Source: Nageia nagi
Lineage: Eukaryota; Pinophyta
NCBI GenBank assembly: GCA_050084985.1
Contig: JBITNC010000001.1
Span: forward strand, 147,064,001 to 147,128,000
DNA: 64,000 nt
Direction of reading: 5' to 3'
Part shown: piece by piece, positions 1-12,769 of the stretch
Layout of the letters: each line of letters begins with the position of its first letter
How positions within the stretch are numbered: the first letter of the stretch is position 1
The notes under the pieces: generated by a model
Database searches by the model: none
The model's input: only the letters and a program-made list of their open reading frames with translations
Told to the model about the DNA's origin: nothing
Position numbers and translations under genes: made by a program

Positions 1-359
1 ATAGCCACATTTGCATCTTCTCCTTGACAAGATAGTAGAAACTTTTGAAGAATGGTAAACCTTCTTGAAAAATTTGAAACAAGGTAGATTTGCTTAAGCT
101 TATCCTATGCTTCCTTTGTTGAGGTTGAAGAGGATATCATCAAGAGCATATCATCTAAAATTGCATGGTAAATCATGGAGGTTGCCAATTCATTCTTTAT
201 ATTATAAGCCTCTAGAGCCTTCTCATCTGTAGGTGGTATAAGGTTCTCACTCACTATTTGCCAAAGCTTCCTTACCTGTAATTTAGCTCTCATTTGAGGT
301 TCCCAAATCCCATAGTTGGAACCATCAAGAATGTGTTTGGGTAAAAATAATTCTCCCAT
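1..359 (-). pseudogene. copia-3 gag, N-terminal part (decayed, cut by window edge)
   Basis: The open part (359-105) starts MGELFLPKHILDGSNYGIWE, the usual N-terminus of plant copia Gag, which forms the virus-like particle. An in-frame TAG follows where copia-1 has Trp (KKAWDKL), and homology continues to position 1. Compared with copia-1 at 19201-19560 this copy keeps Gln and Trp codons that are stops there. The start codon lies just after the leader, as in copia-1. The rest of the gene is left of the window. Confidence 0.75.
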
Positions 360-3336
360 TTACTACACAAAAATGTGAAATAATAAGCATGTGTTTTCAA
401 TAAACAATATGTTAAGTTTTAACCAAGTAAATAATACATGTTACATTTAACACTAAATACATGCTTGATTTGATTCACAAGTGCAAATGTTTTACAATTC
501 AAATAATAACCCATGTACCCAAATACATTTCTCATCTCAAGAAATGTAGATGTAAAGTGACATTATTGAGGCTTATTTTCTTATCTAAAATTATGCCTCA
601 CCTAAATGCCCACACAAGAGGAGCTCAAGTACTACCAATCCTCAACTAGTTCCCCTTGGGTAGCAATATACTCTCACAAGGATAAGTACTAGCTATTTTC
701 TAAGGTTTTGATGTTTATTGGATTTGACCAAATTATTAATCTTGATTAGGTTTCGAGTTTTCCTTCTAGGTCATCAGGATAATCCTTGAATGGATGTGCA
801 TACATGTGGTATCACTACACACATGCCTATCCACCTAATAGAGTTATGTCCAGACCAATAGAGGACTTAGGGGCAATTAAGAAGTGCAAACTATTCACCA
901 CTTGGATCATTGAACTTAAAGGCTCTAGTTCACCTATCCTCACCTCATGGCTCCCCAAACAACTCATGTTGTGAAATATACATGCGAATGTGTTCATTTT
1001 AGGGGTTTGCTCATATCAATGTTTGAATTTTTGTTTGCATAAGCAAATAAATCAAAATGTGAAATATGAAGTAAAAGAGCATAAAAAATCATCCATTTGC
1101 AATTTGAAACCTAAGAGTCTAATGAGTTTTATTTACCAACCCCTAAAGAATATCTTTACATCAATGTAATTTTGCACAAATCCATTAACTTTGCATAAGA
1201 GCATTCATCAATGTCATAAGTATAAGTATGCATCATTAACTTAAAAAAGCATGCATCAATTCATAACTTAAAAAATTAAGTAAGCATGCATTATTTTTCA
1301 TAAGAACTAGTCCATTCGTAAAACATGCATTATTTCAAAATATACCATGCATTATTCCCATAACTTGCATAAGAAAGTAAAAGGCATCATAACTTAAGTA
1401 ATAAGCATGCATTACTTCAAATTAAAAATTTAAGTTCTAAGAATGTATCATTAACTTAAAATGTAAGTCCCTAAAAATTTTAAAGTAAAGAAATTTCACA
1501 AATATTTCCCTCTGCTTTTACTTTAAAATAACCCCTAAGATAGCATACTAATTTTGGATTAAAAACTAACTTTTAAGCATATAACAAATTATACCCCTTT
1601 TTGATTTAAAATTAATCAAAAGAAAGATGATCAATACTCAATTAAGGAAGTGTATTTTATCTTCAAAAATATGCAAAGTAATATTATTTAGTTTTTACCT
1701 TAAAAATTATACTACACTTACCTAGGTAAAGAGTAATCATCATGAGCTAACTTTTAATTCAAGCAAGAATTAAATGAAAAATGGATATCTATACTCCATG
1801 TGAGAGCATTACATTCAACTTTTTACTGCAAGCTAAGTCTCATCATAAATGTCAAAAGAAGGCTTACTTGTAAGGAAGCAAAATAAATGCCTCAAAAAAG
1901 GTGCATCAACCAAGAGTTAATGAGTGCTTAAGGGGGGAAAAAATAATAAAAAAAAAGGTCCACGCTTATTTGATTATGTCATAGTTGCGAAGATGAGAGG
2001 CCATGTAGGAGAGTGGCTAGGAAAGGTTTTCACATACAACATTATTATAGATTGTTACTTTCTATGAAAAAATTTGTTGAGTGTGTGTAAAGGGGTGTGG
2101 AGATTCTAGCTATGTGATAGGATGTGCAATAGACATTGAGGCAACAAATCTATCGATTGTTTTTTTTTCTTTACAATTCAAACCTCCATTAAATGGCAAC
2201 GACCATTTTGATGATTCAATTTTAGCATTTTTGTGGGTTTATGGTTTTTATTCCAACAATCAAAATTGGAGTTGGTATATGTTTATGTTATATGTTGGAA
2301 TAAAATTGTGTTTTATGGGACATACAGTTAAAAGATTCAAGTTTTGATAGCATTTTTCAAGCTCATGACTTATGCTTTCATATGGCAACAAATCACAGTA
2401 TTGGGCCTTTAGCCATCCTCCTTTTGCATAGCTACTTCATAATGCTTGTAGTAAAATAGTCATGAGTGAAGGAGGGTGATATATGAGTTGAGGGGACCAT
2501 GAGGGCTACATGGTGGTAGTGGTGTCATGAGGGCGATGGGAGAGGTGTTGTGCAAGCCATGAGGGTCATGGGAGATGAGTTGCACAAGCCACAAGGTAGG
2601 AGTTGCATAGGTTGTCAATGATGTTAGTGGACAAAGAGGAGAGGAGAGGAGAGTAGTCATCCCTGCTATTCTTGGAGCTTCCCTATTCCCTCCTGCTTGC
2701 TTTGAATGGTTGCAAAAAATTATCCATGGACAAGAGATAGTTAAGAGAAGATGCCAATGGGAGGTGATGGGGCATGAACAGGTGGAGAAGAGGAGGGGCC
2801 ACAAATAAGTGGCTCACTCACCAAAGTAGTGAAATTTTATTATTTTTATTATTATTATTATTATTTTAATTTATTTTTTTAAAATTACCATGTAAAAAAA
2901 TTCAATAAAAGAGAATCTACCCACTATATTATAAAAAATGCAACTTCTTCTTCATTAAAAAAAATTAAAGAGAAAGGTAATTTCTTATAAATCAATTTTG
3001 AAAATATTTAAAAAAAATATATAGTAAATCCTTCAAATTTTTACTTAATTTGTGTAAAAATTTGAGTATATAAAAAAAATACAAGCTTGACTATAACACA
3101 TTATTTGCTATATATAAGAAAAATGTAACTAACAAAGTAGTGTTAGTAATAATATAGCAATAATATGTAGGTAGTTTTTCTACCAACATTTCATCTCATA
3201 GCAATGTTAGTAGTACATTAAAAAAAACTTGAAACAAAGATTATACCTTCAAATATTTCACCTCACCAAAGTAGTTGGAAGAAGGAGTGAGATAAACCTT
3301 TCTCACTATAATGTTGAAGAGGAGCTCCCACACAAA
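360..3336 (-). other. untranslated leader of copia-3
   Basis: About 3 kb between primer site and gag with no convincing coding sequence. The 700 bp nearest gag (about 360-1060) match the leader of copia-1 (18498-19200) in reverse complement. The middle holds AT-rich DNA with many short CATGCATTA-type words (1200-1450) and a G-rich purine patch on the + strand with repeated CATGAGGG words (2460-2800). A leader this long is unusual for copia, and part of it may be an unrecognised insertion. Confidence 0.5.
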
Positions 3337-3348
3337 GCTCTGATACTA
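3337..3348 (-). other. primer-binding site (initiator Met-tRNA type), copia-3
   Basis: The minus strand reads TAGTATCAGAGC, one mismatch from the TGGTATCAGAGC site that pairs with the 3' end of initiator Met-tRNA in most plant copia elements. It lies a few bases inside the LTR, as expected, and fixes the minus orientation of the element. Confidence 0.75.
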
Positions 3349-3351
3349 ATT

Positions 3352-3857
3352 TAAAGGAACTAACACTAACAAGATAATTCCTAATCAACCAAGGTCACAT
3401 AAAATCTCACAATACACATCCAATAATCTCACAAATAAGACAATCTCACAAAGTAACTTAAGATGTAAAGTGGTTCCTACAACTAGGAGTACATCCACTA
3501 ACTAGATATTTACTTCAATCACAAATACAACTCTCTTACAATCCTCCTAATCTCAAGTCCTACACTTCTATCCTATAGAATAATTTTACTCCACAAATTG
3601 ATGTGTAATCATAAGGAGGGAGCCTTCTATTTATAGGCCAAAATCTCTCTTTGTATCACCATTTGATTCAATGTACAAAAGCATGACATGCACATCTTTT
3701 TACCCAAGGGGCATGCTCATGACATGGAGTGTAGGACAAGTTACATTATCATATTCACTTAAATACTTAAGGTATCAAATGATAACCTTAAGTATTAGTT
3801 AACTTACATAGAAGATTTAATACAAACCTTTACAATAATGCATTATACATTCCAACA
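3352..3857 (-). repeat. 5' LTR of copia-3
   Basis: Reverse complement starts TGTTGGAATGTATAATGC and is homologous along its length to the copia-1 LTR (23830-24312) and copia-2 LTR (26909-27358). The outer end at 3857 is sharp. The inner end is approximate because the terminal CA seen in the other copies is not clear here. Confidence 0.7.
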
Positions 3858-6800
3858 TAGGTATGGATAAGAGTTGACACTAAATTGTTAGCTAATGAAA
3901 AATATTCCAAAGTAGTAAATGCCATTACCATCATTTCCAACTTTAAGCAAACCTAACCCAATATGATTAAGGGTGTGAGGATATGTCCATTTGAAAACAT
4001 TTGAGCCCCTTTAGCTATAAATTAATGAGTAGAGCATTGGAAAAATACCAACAAAAACTATCTATCTATCTTTGGCTACTTTCATTTTGTTTTTTTTCTC
4101 AAGCTTGGATTACATGAAGAAAATAAGTTTCTCTCTTCCTTCTTCAAGTCAAGGTGCATTCTTTAAATTTTTTTTAAGTAGTTCTATTTTAATGTTTTTA
4201 AAAGAGTTGTATGAAAAGATTATTTTTCTAAAGACTCATGGAATTAATTGTTGATAAAGGAATTATACTAGGTGAAAGGACATATTGATTGATTTAATTG
4301 TTGTATTGCATGTGGAGGTTGTTATGATGTCTTTTCCTTTAAAAGTAAAGAAGTGGGATCTTAGTATTTTTCTTCATTGTGCCCTTTAGAAGTCTCGAGT
4401 ACAAGTTGAGTCTAGTGAATTAATTCATTATGACTAGTTCTTTCCCTCACTTGTTTTGATTTTACTACCTTCCTCCTTGAAAATTACTTTGCTTTTCCTA
4501 TTTAAGCTCGAACATAAGATAAGATTTCATAAAGATAGTTATTATGATATTAGCTATCTCTTGACACATGCTATGTCGTAAAGTTTTAGAGACCTCTTTT
4601 GTTGGGTGAGAGATATTATTTTGTTTTTACTAGTGTGTTATATTATTTTATTCTTGAAAACTTACTATGTTGGAAAATGATTAGATCTGGTCCAAAATCT
4701 TTCAATGAGCATAATAAGTCTTGTTTGCAATTCATAAACATGTTACCCAATTTTTATTGATTTTTAAAAACACCTTATTTGACAATTCTCCTACCAAAAG
4801 AGCAAAGTTAAGTGAGAAAGTTGAATTCTTTGCCTTAAGCCATGGATGTTGTTGAATTTTATTACCATAAAATGTGTTCTTCCCTAGCATACACTGTCAG
4901 GAATTCCTATAATGCCTTATGCTATGCAAAGTAGCATTAGAACTTAAAGGTTAGGGAAACAAATGAGTATCTATTTTCTACATGTTGTGAACTAATGTTG
5001 CAAAGTTAAATGAAAGTTTGTTTTAGAATACTAATAGAGGCATAGGTAACACAAATAAGGAGAGATTTGTATGTAATCTCAATCCCAAACCATCCTTTCC
5101 CATCTTTGCTTATCCAATACTTTAGAAATATGTTGCAAGGGTGTTTGCTAGCTAAGAATGCAAAGATAGAATGAAATTTTATAGGTAGGCAACTAAATAC
5201 TTGAATTCAATGAGATTTTATGCATTCACTATGGAAAATCCATATATATAATCAATGTGTTTTGCATTATACTATTTGATTTTTAGACACCAAACATTCA
5301 GAACCTTTCAATAGATGCTAGTATCATGTTAATTTTAACCTACTACAAGATAAACACTCACCATGCTATCATGTCCAATGAAAGCATTAATAGGTTTTAG
5401 TTTATGATTTGAGAAGGGGTGACATAAATATATTAGATGTACCTATGGACTTAAGAAAAGGAATTAAATTCAAAAGAAGCCTGCTATGAGTGTATATATA
5501 AGTAAGATTGCATATTGTATTTAGCAATTAATTATTGACTAATAATTGTATAGTAATGAGGGATTCTCTTTTATAAAAATATTTTAGCATTGAAATCTAA
5601 TTTTATTATTGAGTTTTAAAAGACACTTAGTAGAGTAATTCAAATACATTTCATCATTCTAAATTATATGAGAAACATGGTGAAAGATAATGTGACAAGG
5701 AAAAAGGAGGTAGTGCATAAAGGATCTAAAATACTCCCAAGCTCTTAAATAAATCAATGCATTGCATTATGGTCAATTAAGAAAAAGGATGTCTTGATCC
5801 TCCTCCCTCCTAGTACTCGATTCAATAATCAAGTTCCAAGGGAATGATTGATGTTCAATGCTATTGTTGAAGAATGATGGAGATGCTCGATGCTCATTAT
5901 TTGAAGATCAATGGATATGTTTCTACAACAAGCCATAGAATGAATCATTAAATAACAATGTTACACTTCATTTGTATTATGAGATGATGATGAGTTACCA
6001 AATCATTAAATTGTATTAGCCTTATGATGTATTGATATCTTGTAATAAGTTTATGGAAGCTATGTTATTATCATAGATATGAGGTATATTTGGACCTTTG
6101 TAATTGATTTTTAACTTAGAAATGCTTAATGAAAATTATGTTGTATTTATCTCTTGCTAGTATACTAAATGATAAATGAAAGATGGATGAATTTGTTATC
6201 TTTTATGAACAACACTATGATTATTACATGTTAAGTTTTATGCTTTAATACTTGTTAGGTAGTAGTCATAGATAGATTAGATAGTTAATCTTAATAAATC
6301 CAAAATTATTCCAACAACTTAGAATTAACCCTAAATTAGAGTTAAGGTTCCAAATGACAATTTGTGAGCATTTGGGATATCTTAAAGATCCTTGGAATCA
6401 AATTGGATATCAATGGGATCCCATGCGATAAATGAAATCATTCAAGATTCTTTTGGATGGACAAAAGAAATGCAGCAAAGGACCTTTGTCAAGTAAACCT
6501 CCCTTGCTAGACAATAAAGAAAGGGAATATTCTTTGCATGAGGACCACTTAGCACCTCATTACTGTGGTCAATGTTCTAAACCCCAAGACACTAGAACAA
6601 GCTTATGATTTGACTAAAAGAGTAGAAGGTAACTTGGGCATAACAAAAAACCTCATGAATTATGTACCAGATGAAAAAGACAAGGAACCTTTTCGAAGGA
6701 ATAGAGGTGCCAAGCAACAGGCTCCACACAATGGTAATAGAAAGATCAATCAGAATCATAAAGATGGAAATTTTTAGAGGTTTGAGAAGAAACAAATGAG

Positions 6801-9331
6801 TCTATTATCTCCATTCTATGGACTAATGTTGTAGAGTTGAATGAAATTCTATCTTATAATACTAATAGAAGCATAGCTAACACGAATAAGGAGAGATTTG
6901 TATGCAATATCGATCCCAAACCATCCTTACTTTCCCATTATTGCTTGTCCAATACTTTAGAAATCTGTTGCAAGGGCATTTGCTAGCTAAGAATCAAGAG
7001 ATAGAATGAAATTTTGTAGGTAGGCAACTAAATACTTGAATTCAATGAGATTTTTTGCATTCACTATGGAAAAGCCATCTATCTAATCAATGTGTTTTGC
7101 ATTATACTATTCAATTGTTAGACATCGAGTGTTCAGAACCCTTCAATAGATGCTAGTATCACATTAATTTTAACCTACTAGAAGATAAACACTCACCATG
7201 CTATCATGTCTAACGAAAGCATTAACAGGTTTTAGTTTATGATTTGAGAAGGGGAAACATAAATACATTAGATGTCTCTATGGACTTAAGAAAAGGAATT
7301 AAAGTTTAAAGAATCCTGCTATGAGTGTATATATAAGTAAGATTGAATATTGTATTTATTAATTACTTATTGATTAATAATTGTATAGTAATGAGGGATT
7401 CTATTTTATAAAAATATTTTAGCATTGCAATCTAATTGTATTATTGAGTTTTGAAAGACACTTAGTAGAGTAATTCAAATACATTTCATCATTCTAAATT
7501 ATATGAGAAACATTTTGAAAGATAATGTGACCAAGGAAAAAGGAGGTAGTGCATAAAGGATCTAAAATCCTCTCAAGGTCTTAAATAAATGAATGCATTG
7601 CATTATTATCAACTAAGAAAAAGGATATCCTGATCCTAATCCCTCCTAGTACTTGATCCAACCATCAAGTTCCAAGGGAATGATTGATATTCAATGCTCA
7701 TTGTTGAAGAATGATGGAGATGCTTGATGCTCATTGTTTGAAGATTAATGGATGTGTTTCTACAACAAGCCATAGAATGACTCACTAAATAACGATGTTA
7801 CACTTCATTTGTATTATGATATGATGATGATGAGTTACCAAATCATTAAATTGTATTAGCCTTATGATGTATTGATATCTTGTAATAAGTTTATGGAAGC
7901 TATGTTATTATCGTAGATATGAGGTATATTTGGACCTTTGTAATTGATTTTTAACTTAGAAATGCTTAATGAAAATTATGTTGTATTTATCTCTTGCTAG
8001 TATACTAAATGATAAATGAAAGATGGATGAATTTGTTATCTTTTATGAACAACATTATGATTATTACATGTTAAGTTTTATGCTTTAATACTTGTTAGGT
8101 AGTAGTCATAGATAGATTAGATTGTTAATCTTAATAAATCCAAAATTATCCCAACAACTTAGAATTAACCCTAAATTAGAGTTAAGGTTCCAAATGACAA
8201 TTTGTGAGCATTTGGGATATCTTAGGGATTCTTGGAATCAAATTGGATATCAATGGGATCCCATGAGATAAATGAAATCATTTGAGATTCTTTTGGATGG
8301 ATGAAAGAAATTCGATGAAGAATCTTTGTCAAGTAAACCTACCTTGCTAAATGATAAAGAAAGGGAATATTCTTTACATGAGGACCACTTAGCACCTCAT
8401 TACTTTTGTAGCAATAGTGGTGAGATCGTTCCTCATAACTTGTTACTTTATGTATTCAAAAGATCTTCTAAAATATGGGATAAAATAAGAAAATATGTGC
8501 CTTCCTGCATAAGCTATAATTGAGACTTTCAAGGAACTCCTTATGGGAAAATATGAATGGTGTTAAACCTTAGAACATGTCTTATACCCACTTCACTATT
8601 TGAAAATATTAGTATATGGTTAGTAGGACATAGGTGGTTATTTTGTCAACACATTTAAAAATGGATTAGAATAAAGAACCACTTGAGGATATTGTTTAAT
8701 ATCCATGGCTCCCCATGTTATGGGCATAGGGATGCTAAACCACATGGTGGGACTAGCTGATAGTTATGGGTAGGTTAGTACTCATATTCCCCATTAGGTG
8801 AGTCAGGTGGGGATAGCAATTGGAAAAACTATTATTATTGGGTGAGGGTAACTAGTATTCATATCACTTATAGTTAGAATATAGGGGTATGATGATTATT
8901 ACCCACTCATAAGGAAGCTTGTATAGGACAAGATAACTACTCCTATAAGATGGAGAGTTATCATTAAGAGGTGATGACTAACTTAGTGAAAGTGTGATCT
9001 CTCAGATGTTATGGGCCTTGATTAGAAAACCACTATGCTATAATCAAAAATCCTATTACACATGGGACATAGAATATGAATGGTGAGGTTACTTTTGAGA
9101 CATCTTTTCAATAGGATGAGTGTTGAAAAGTGAACACCAAAAAAATTTATTAGGGTTGGTTACCTCAGGTTCTTGGCCAATCTTGCCATGTGAGTGCTGA
9201 GCTAGCTAGCATCATATCAAAATCATGTGGAATCACTTAGTTCATTCCTAGATCATTCAAGTGTTACATTTAAACAAAAATTAGGTCAAAAATTAGGGCT
9301 TTGGTTGATGATAATTAGCGAATGCATTACA
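3858..9331 (+). repeat. 5' LTR of gypsy A, chimeric (LTR piece, gag patch, LTR piece)
   Basis: 3858-6565 aligns with 14811 to about 17533 of the 3' LTR. 6566-6796 is a gag fragment. 6797-9331 aligns with about 15907-18497. The part of the LTR equivalent to 15907-17533 is therefore present twice (about 4963-6565 and 6797-8400). The LTR ends GCATTACA at 9331, immediately before the primer site. The duplicate stretches (for example 5980-6420 and 7830-8270) are nearly identical by eye. Confidence 0.8.
6566..6796 (+). pseudogene. gypsy A-family gag fragment captured inside an LTR
   Basis: Encodes a stretch starting NVLNPKTLEQAYDLTKRVEG that matches the gag of the same element at about 10275-10500, but in a better state. 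It keeps Gln codons and an Arg codon (KQQAPHNG, FRRNRGAK) where the internal copy has TAG and TGA. Both junctions fall at short shared words: CTCATTACT/TATGATCAAT on the left and AGAAACAAATGAG on the right. It is flanked on both sides by LTR sequence and has no start, so it is not a gene. Confidence 0.8.
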
Positions 9332-9332
9332 T

Positions 9333-9344
9333 TGGTATCAAAGC
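9333..9344 (+). other. primer-binding site of gypsy A
   Basis: TGGTATCAAAGC, one mismatch from the initiator-Met-tRNA type site, beginning one base after the LTR end (TTACA at 9327-9331). This marks the right end of the 5' LTR and the plus orientation. Confidence 0.8.
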
Positions 9345-9417
9345 ATCAAGTTCAAACTTTTGAGCCTATAGTCTATGACTCTTTTGTTTTAAAAGTTTAG
9401 GAAGTCTATATTGAGTA

Positions 9418-10790
9418 TGCATGAGCCTAATAACAATACCATTTGGTTGACTCAAATTATGACAATCCTAAGATGTGTAACTAGAGCTTCAAGCAACCTG
9501 TGAAAAGGTGTCATGAATAGCCTTCTTATGAATGCCAATGCCCATGCAAACCAAAGAAATGTTAGGAGCCAAAAAGAAAATGTTAGAAGAAGAATAATGA
9601 GGAATGCTAATTGACAAGTTCTTACAAATAATACTAAAGGTTCTTCTAGCCATTCTAATAAAACTAATAGAGGAGAAGAAGCCATCATGAGACTCCAAGA
9701 GTAGGTAGCAGAGTAGCAAGAATTGATAAATAACCTATTGAGTCAGAGAGTCAATCCTCCAAGATAAGAATCTGATCTAATCCTTCCAATCCAAGCAAGA
9801 TTGGGTGGATTGAAAAACTAGATTTATGAAAGGATCGAACAAGAACTTGCATCTGATCTAAAGAAAACTCAAATACCCAAGTTTAATGGAAAGCATGAAG
9901 GTGAACATGGTAAAGTATGGTTATAGGATGTTGAAACTTATTTCTTAATGAAAAATCTATCTCCAAAAACCAAAACCATGTGGGCTACCTACAATTTTCA
10001 AGATATTACTCTTGAATGGTGGAATGCCTATAAAGTTGAGCATGAAATCTAGTATTTAAAGTGGTCAAAATTTGTGGAAGCATTTTGAAAGAGATTTATC
10101 CCTTAGGTCTATTTTGATAAGAAATATGAGGAATATTATACACTTGAAAAATATTCCATGAGTGTACAAACCTATCATCAGAAGTTCATTAAAGTTCTTA
10201 AGTATGTTCTAGATGATAAAAATCACTTGAAGGTTCATCGATTCCTTGTGGGGTTAGAATCCAAGATCAAGACTATGATCAATATCCTAAATCCCAAGAC
10301 ACTAGAACAAGCTTATGATTTGATTAAAAGAGTAGAAGGTAACTTGGGCATAATAAAAACCCTCATGAATTATGTACCATATGAAAAAGACAAGGAACCT
10401 TTATGAAGGAATAGAGGTGCTAAGCAATAGGCTCCACACAATGGTAATAGAAAGATGAATCAGAATCATAAGGATGGAAATTCTTAGAGGTTTGAGAAGA
10501 AATAAATTGGGAATAATAAGAAGAATCAACATTTCAAAGGATAGAATCAAAACCATGGGAATGGGAATCATGGATTTAGGGACCCAAACCCTGGTTTTCA
10601 TGAGCAAAAAAATAACCAATTTGTAACTAAGGATAACAATTCAGAGCAAAAGAAAGCACCATGGGATGGATGTTGGAATTGTGGTGGAGAACACTATGTA
10701 AATGAATACCTTTTGAAGATAGACCCACCAAAGGGCCATCAAATTTTAGCAACGACTGGATTGGGACAAGCTTGAGGATAAGCTACACCT
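9418..10790 (+). pseudogene. gypsy A gag (capsid and zinc knuckle, decayed)
   Basis: Retrotransposon Gag. The capsid core runs from about 9880 to 10400, including VWL*DVETYF, TLEWWNAYK and HRFLVGLESKI. A basic Asn/Gly-rich linker follows, then a zinc knuckle at about 10674-10712 (CWNCGGEHYVNEY), whose last Cys of CX2CX4HX4C has become Tyr. Most in-frame stops are TAG/TAA where related copies have Gln or Trp. The 5' limit is an estimate from the first plausible ATG. Confidence 0.7.
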
Positions 10791-12640
10791 CTTTAGATCT
10801 TAGGTAAAATTTTTGGCAAATCTTTTAAAAGTTTGATAGATTATGGTGCAACGAATAGTTTCATTTCAAATTCTTTAGTTAAATATATGATTAAAGCAAC
10901 AAAATATTTGACAAATGGATGACAAGTAGAGTTTGGGTCTAGTCAAAAGTGTTATATCAAATAATGTTTTAGGAATGTTGAGATCGTTTTACCCAAGGGA
11001 TTTATTGAGTGGGATTTATATGTGGTTCTAATATTATTCGAGGAATGGATTGGATAATGGCACATAAGGCCTTGATTAATTTTCAAAAGATATGGATGGA
11101 GTATACCAATTTATCCCAAAACCAATATAGGGTGTTCAATGATCAAGGATCATTTGAACCTTATTTGGTCACAACCATGCAAATGAGAAAGAAGTATTAG
11201 AAAAAGGGAAATGATCTTTGTAGTTAAGGTTAAATAAGTAGAATAAGAGGATAAAGAGGTAGAAATGTTAAACAAATATCTTATGTTGAGAAAGTATAAG
11301 GATGTATTTCCTAAAGAATTACCAAGTCTACCCCCAAAATGAGAATTTGACTTCTCAATAGATCTAGTACCAAGAGCTAAACCTATCTCTAGAAATCCTT
11401 ATAGAATGAACACCATTGAGATGCAAGAGTTAAAAGTGTAGTTACAAGATGTTTTAGAGAAAGAATTGATAAAGCCTAGTGTATCACCCTAGGGCACTCC
11501 TGTATTATTTATCAAAAATAAGGATGGAACACTAAGATTATGTATTGACTATAGGATGTTGAACAAGGTAACCATCAAGAATAGGTATCCTCTACCTAGA
11601 ATTGATGACTTGTTTGACCAACTCAAAGATGTTGCTAACTTTTCTAAGATAGATTTATAATTAGGTTATCACCAATTAAGGATATAAAAATTAGATACCT
11701 ATAAAATATCCTTCAAAACTTAGTATGTACATTATGAGTTTGTGGTCTTACCATTCAAATTAACGAATGCTTCTACAACATTCATGAATCTGATGAATAA
11801 TGTTTACTGAGAATACTAAGATAAATTTTTTCTATTCTTTTTAGATGATATCCTCATATACTCAAGGAATGAAGAGGAGCATAACCATCATTTGAGATTA
11901 GCCTTAGAAGTTTTGAGACAACATCGACTATATGGTAAATTGTCTAAGTGTGATTCCTATGTTTCTCACATTCAGTATTTAGGTCACATTATATCTACAA
12001 AAGGAATCTCAATCAAACCTAAAAAGGTAGAAGCAATAATGAGTTGGCTCGCACCAACAAATGTAATTGAGGTAAGGAGTTTCATGGGATTAGCTAGATA
12101 TTATAGAAGATTTGTCAAGGATTTTTCAAAGATAGCAAATCCTATCACTAGTCTGCAAAAGAAAAACAAAGTGTTTAAGTGGATGGAGAAGTGCAAAAAT
12201 GCTTTCACAACTCTAAAGGAAAAGCTTACCTCTGCACCAGTTCTCACTATCCCTAACCCACATGGTGACTTGTAATGTGTACAGATGCATCATTAGCAGG
12301 TTTGAGTGGAGTACTATCACAAAATGGAAATCCCATAACATATGAGTCTAGAAAGTTAAAACTTCATGAGTTGAATTATGCTACACATGATCTTGAACTA
12401 GTAGCTATAGTGCATGCACTAAAGATGTGGAGACATTACTTGTTAGGAAAACCTTTTTGATTGGAAATGGATCATCAAAGTTTGAAATACTTATTCACTC
12501 AACATGAATTAAATGCTAGATAAAGGTGATGGATGGAATTCCTCGCTAATTATGATTTTGGTATTTAATATATTAAGGGAAAGAAAATAAGGTGGTAGAT
12601 GCATTAAGTTGAAGAAGACATGTAAGTACCATGACAAGGA
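10791..12640 (+). pseudogene. gypsy A pol: protease, reverse transcriptase, RNase H (decayed)
   Basis: Protease remnant IDYGATNSFISN at about 10838-10873 (canonical DSGA, Ser now Tyr). The RT follows with [20 protein letters not shown] (11531-11590), FSKIDL, LGYHQL, and FLDDILIYS (about 11836-11860), so the catalytic Asp pair is still readable. The RT thumb with GHIISTKGISIKP and MGLARYYRRFVKDFSKI is open from 11892 to 12275. RNase H starts at [13 protein letters not shown] (12278) and includes [18 protein letters not shown]. Stop codons break the frame repeatedly, and a frameshift lies near 12275. Confidence 0.8.
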
Positions 12641-12769
12641 GTTAGTTCAAGTGAGAATCTTACAACAAGGGGATTCATATTGTAAATCCATTAGGGAAAT
12701 AATAGAAAAAGGTAATCCTTCATCATAATACTTTGATAAAAAATATGGAATGTTGTATTTTAGAGATAT

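Larger units (their letters stand above)
1..3857 (-). mobile_element. Copia-3: Ty1/copia LTR retrotransposon, 5' part only
   Basis: Minus-strand copia element that runs off the left edge of the window. In element order it has its 5' LTR (3857 down to about 3352), an initiator-Met-tRNA-like primer site (3348-3337), a leader of about 3 kb, and the start of gag (359 down to 1). Gag and leader match copia-1 (18498-20200) on the opposite strand, so both belong to one family. It sits inside the 5' LTR of gypsy A: the right LTR of gypsy A reads without a break through the same point (14811). TAGGT at 3858-3862 is the expected right copy of the target duplication, but the left copy is outside the window. 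Confidence 0.8.

Noticed and set aside
2460-2804. 114-codon minus-strand ORF in the copia-3 leader
   Set aside because: Composition follows the repetitive G-rich patch. There is no recognisable domain, and it lies within a retroelement leader.
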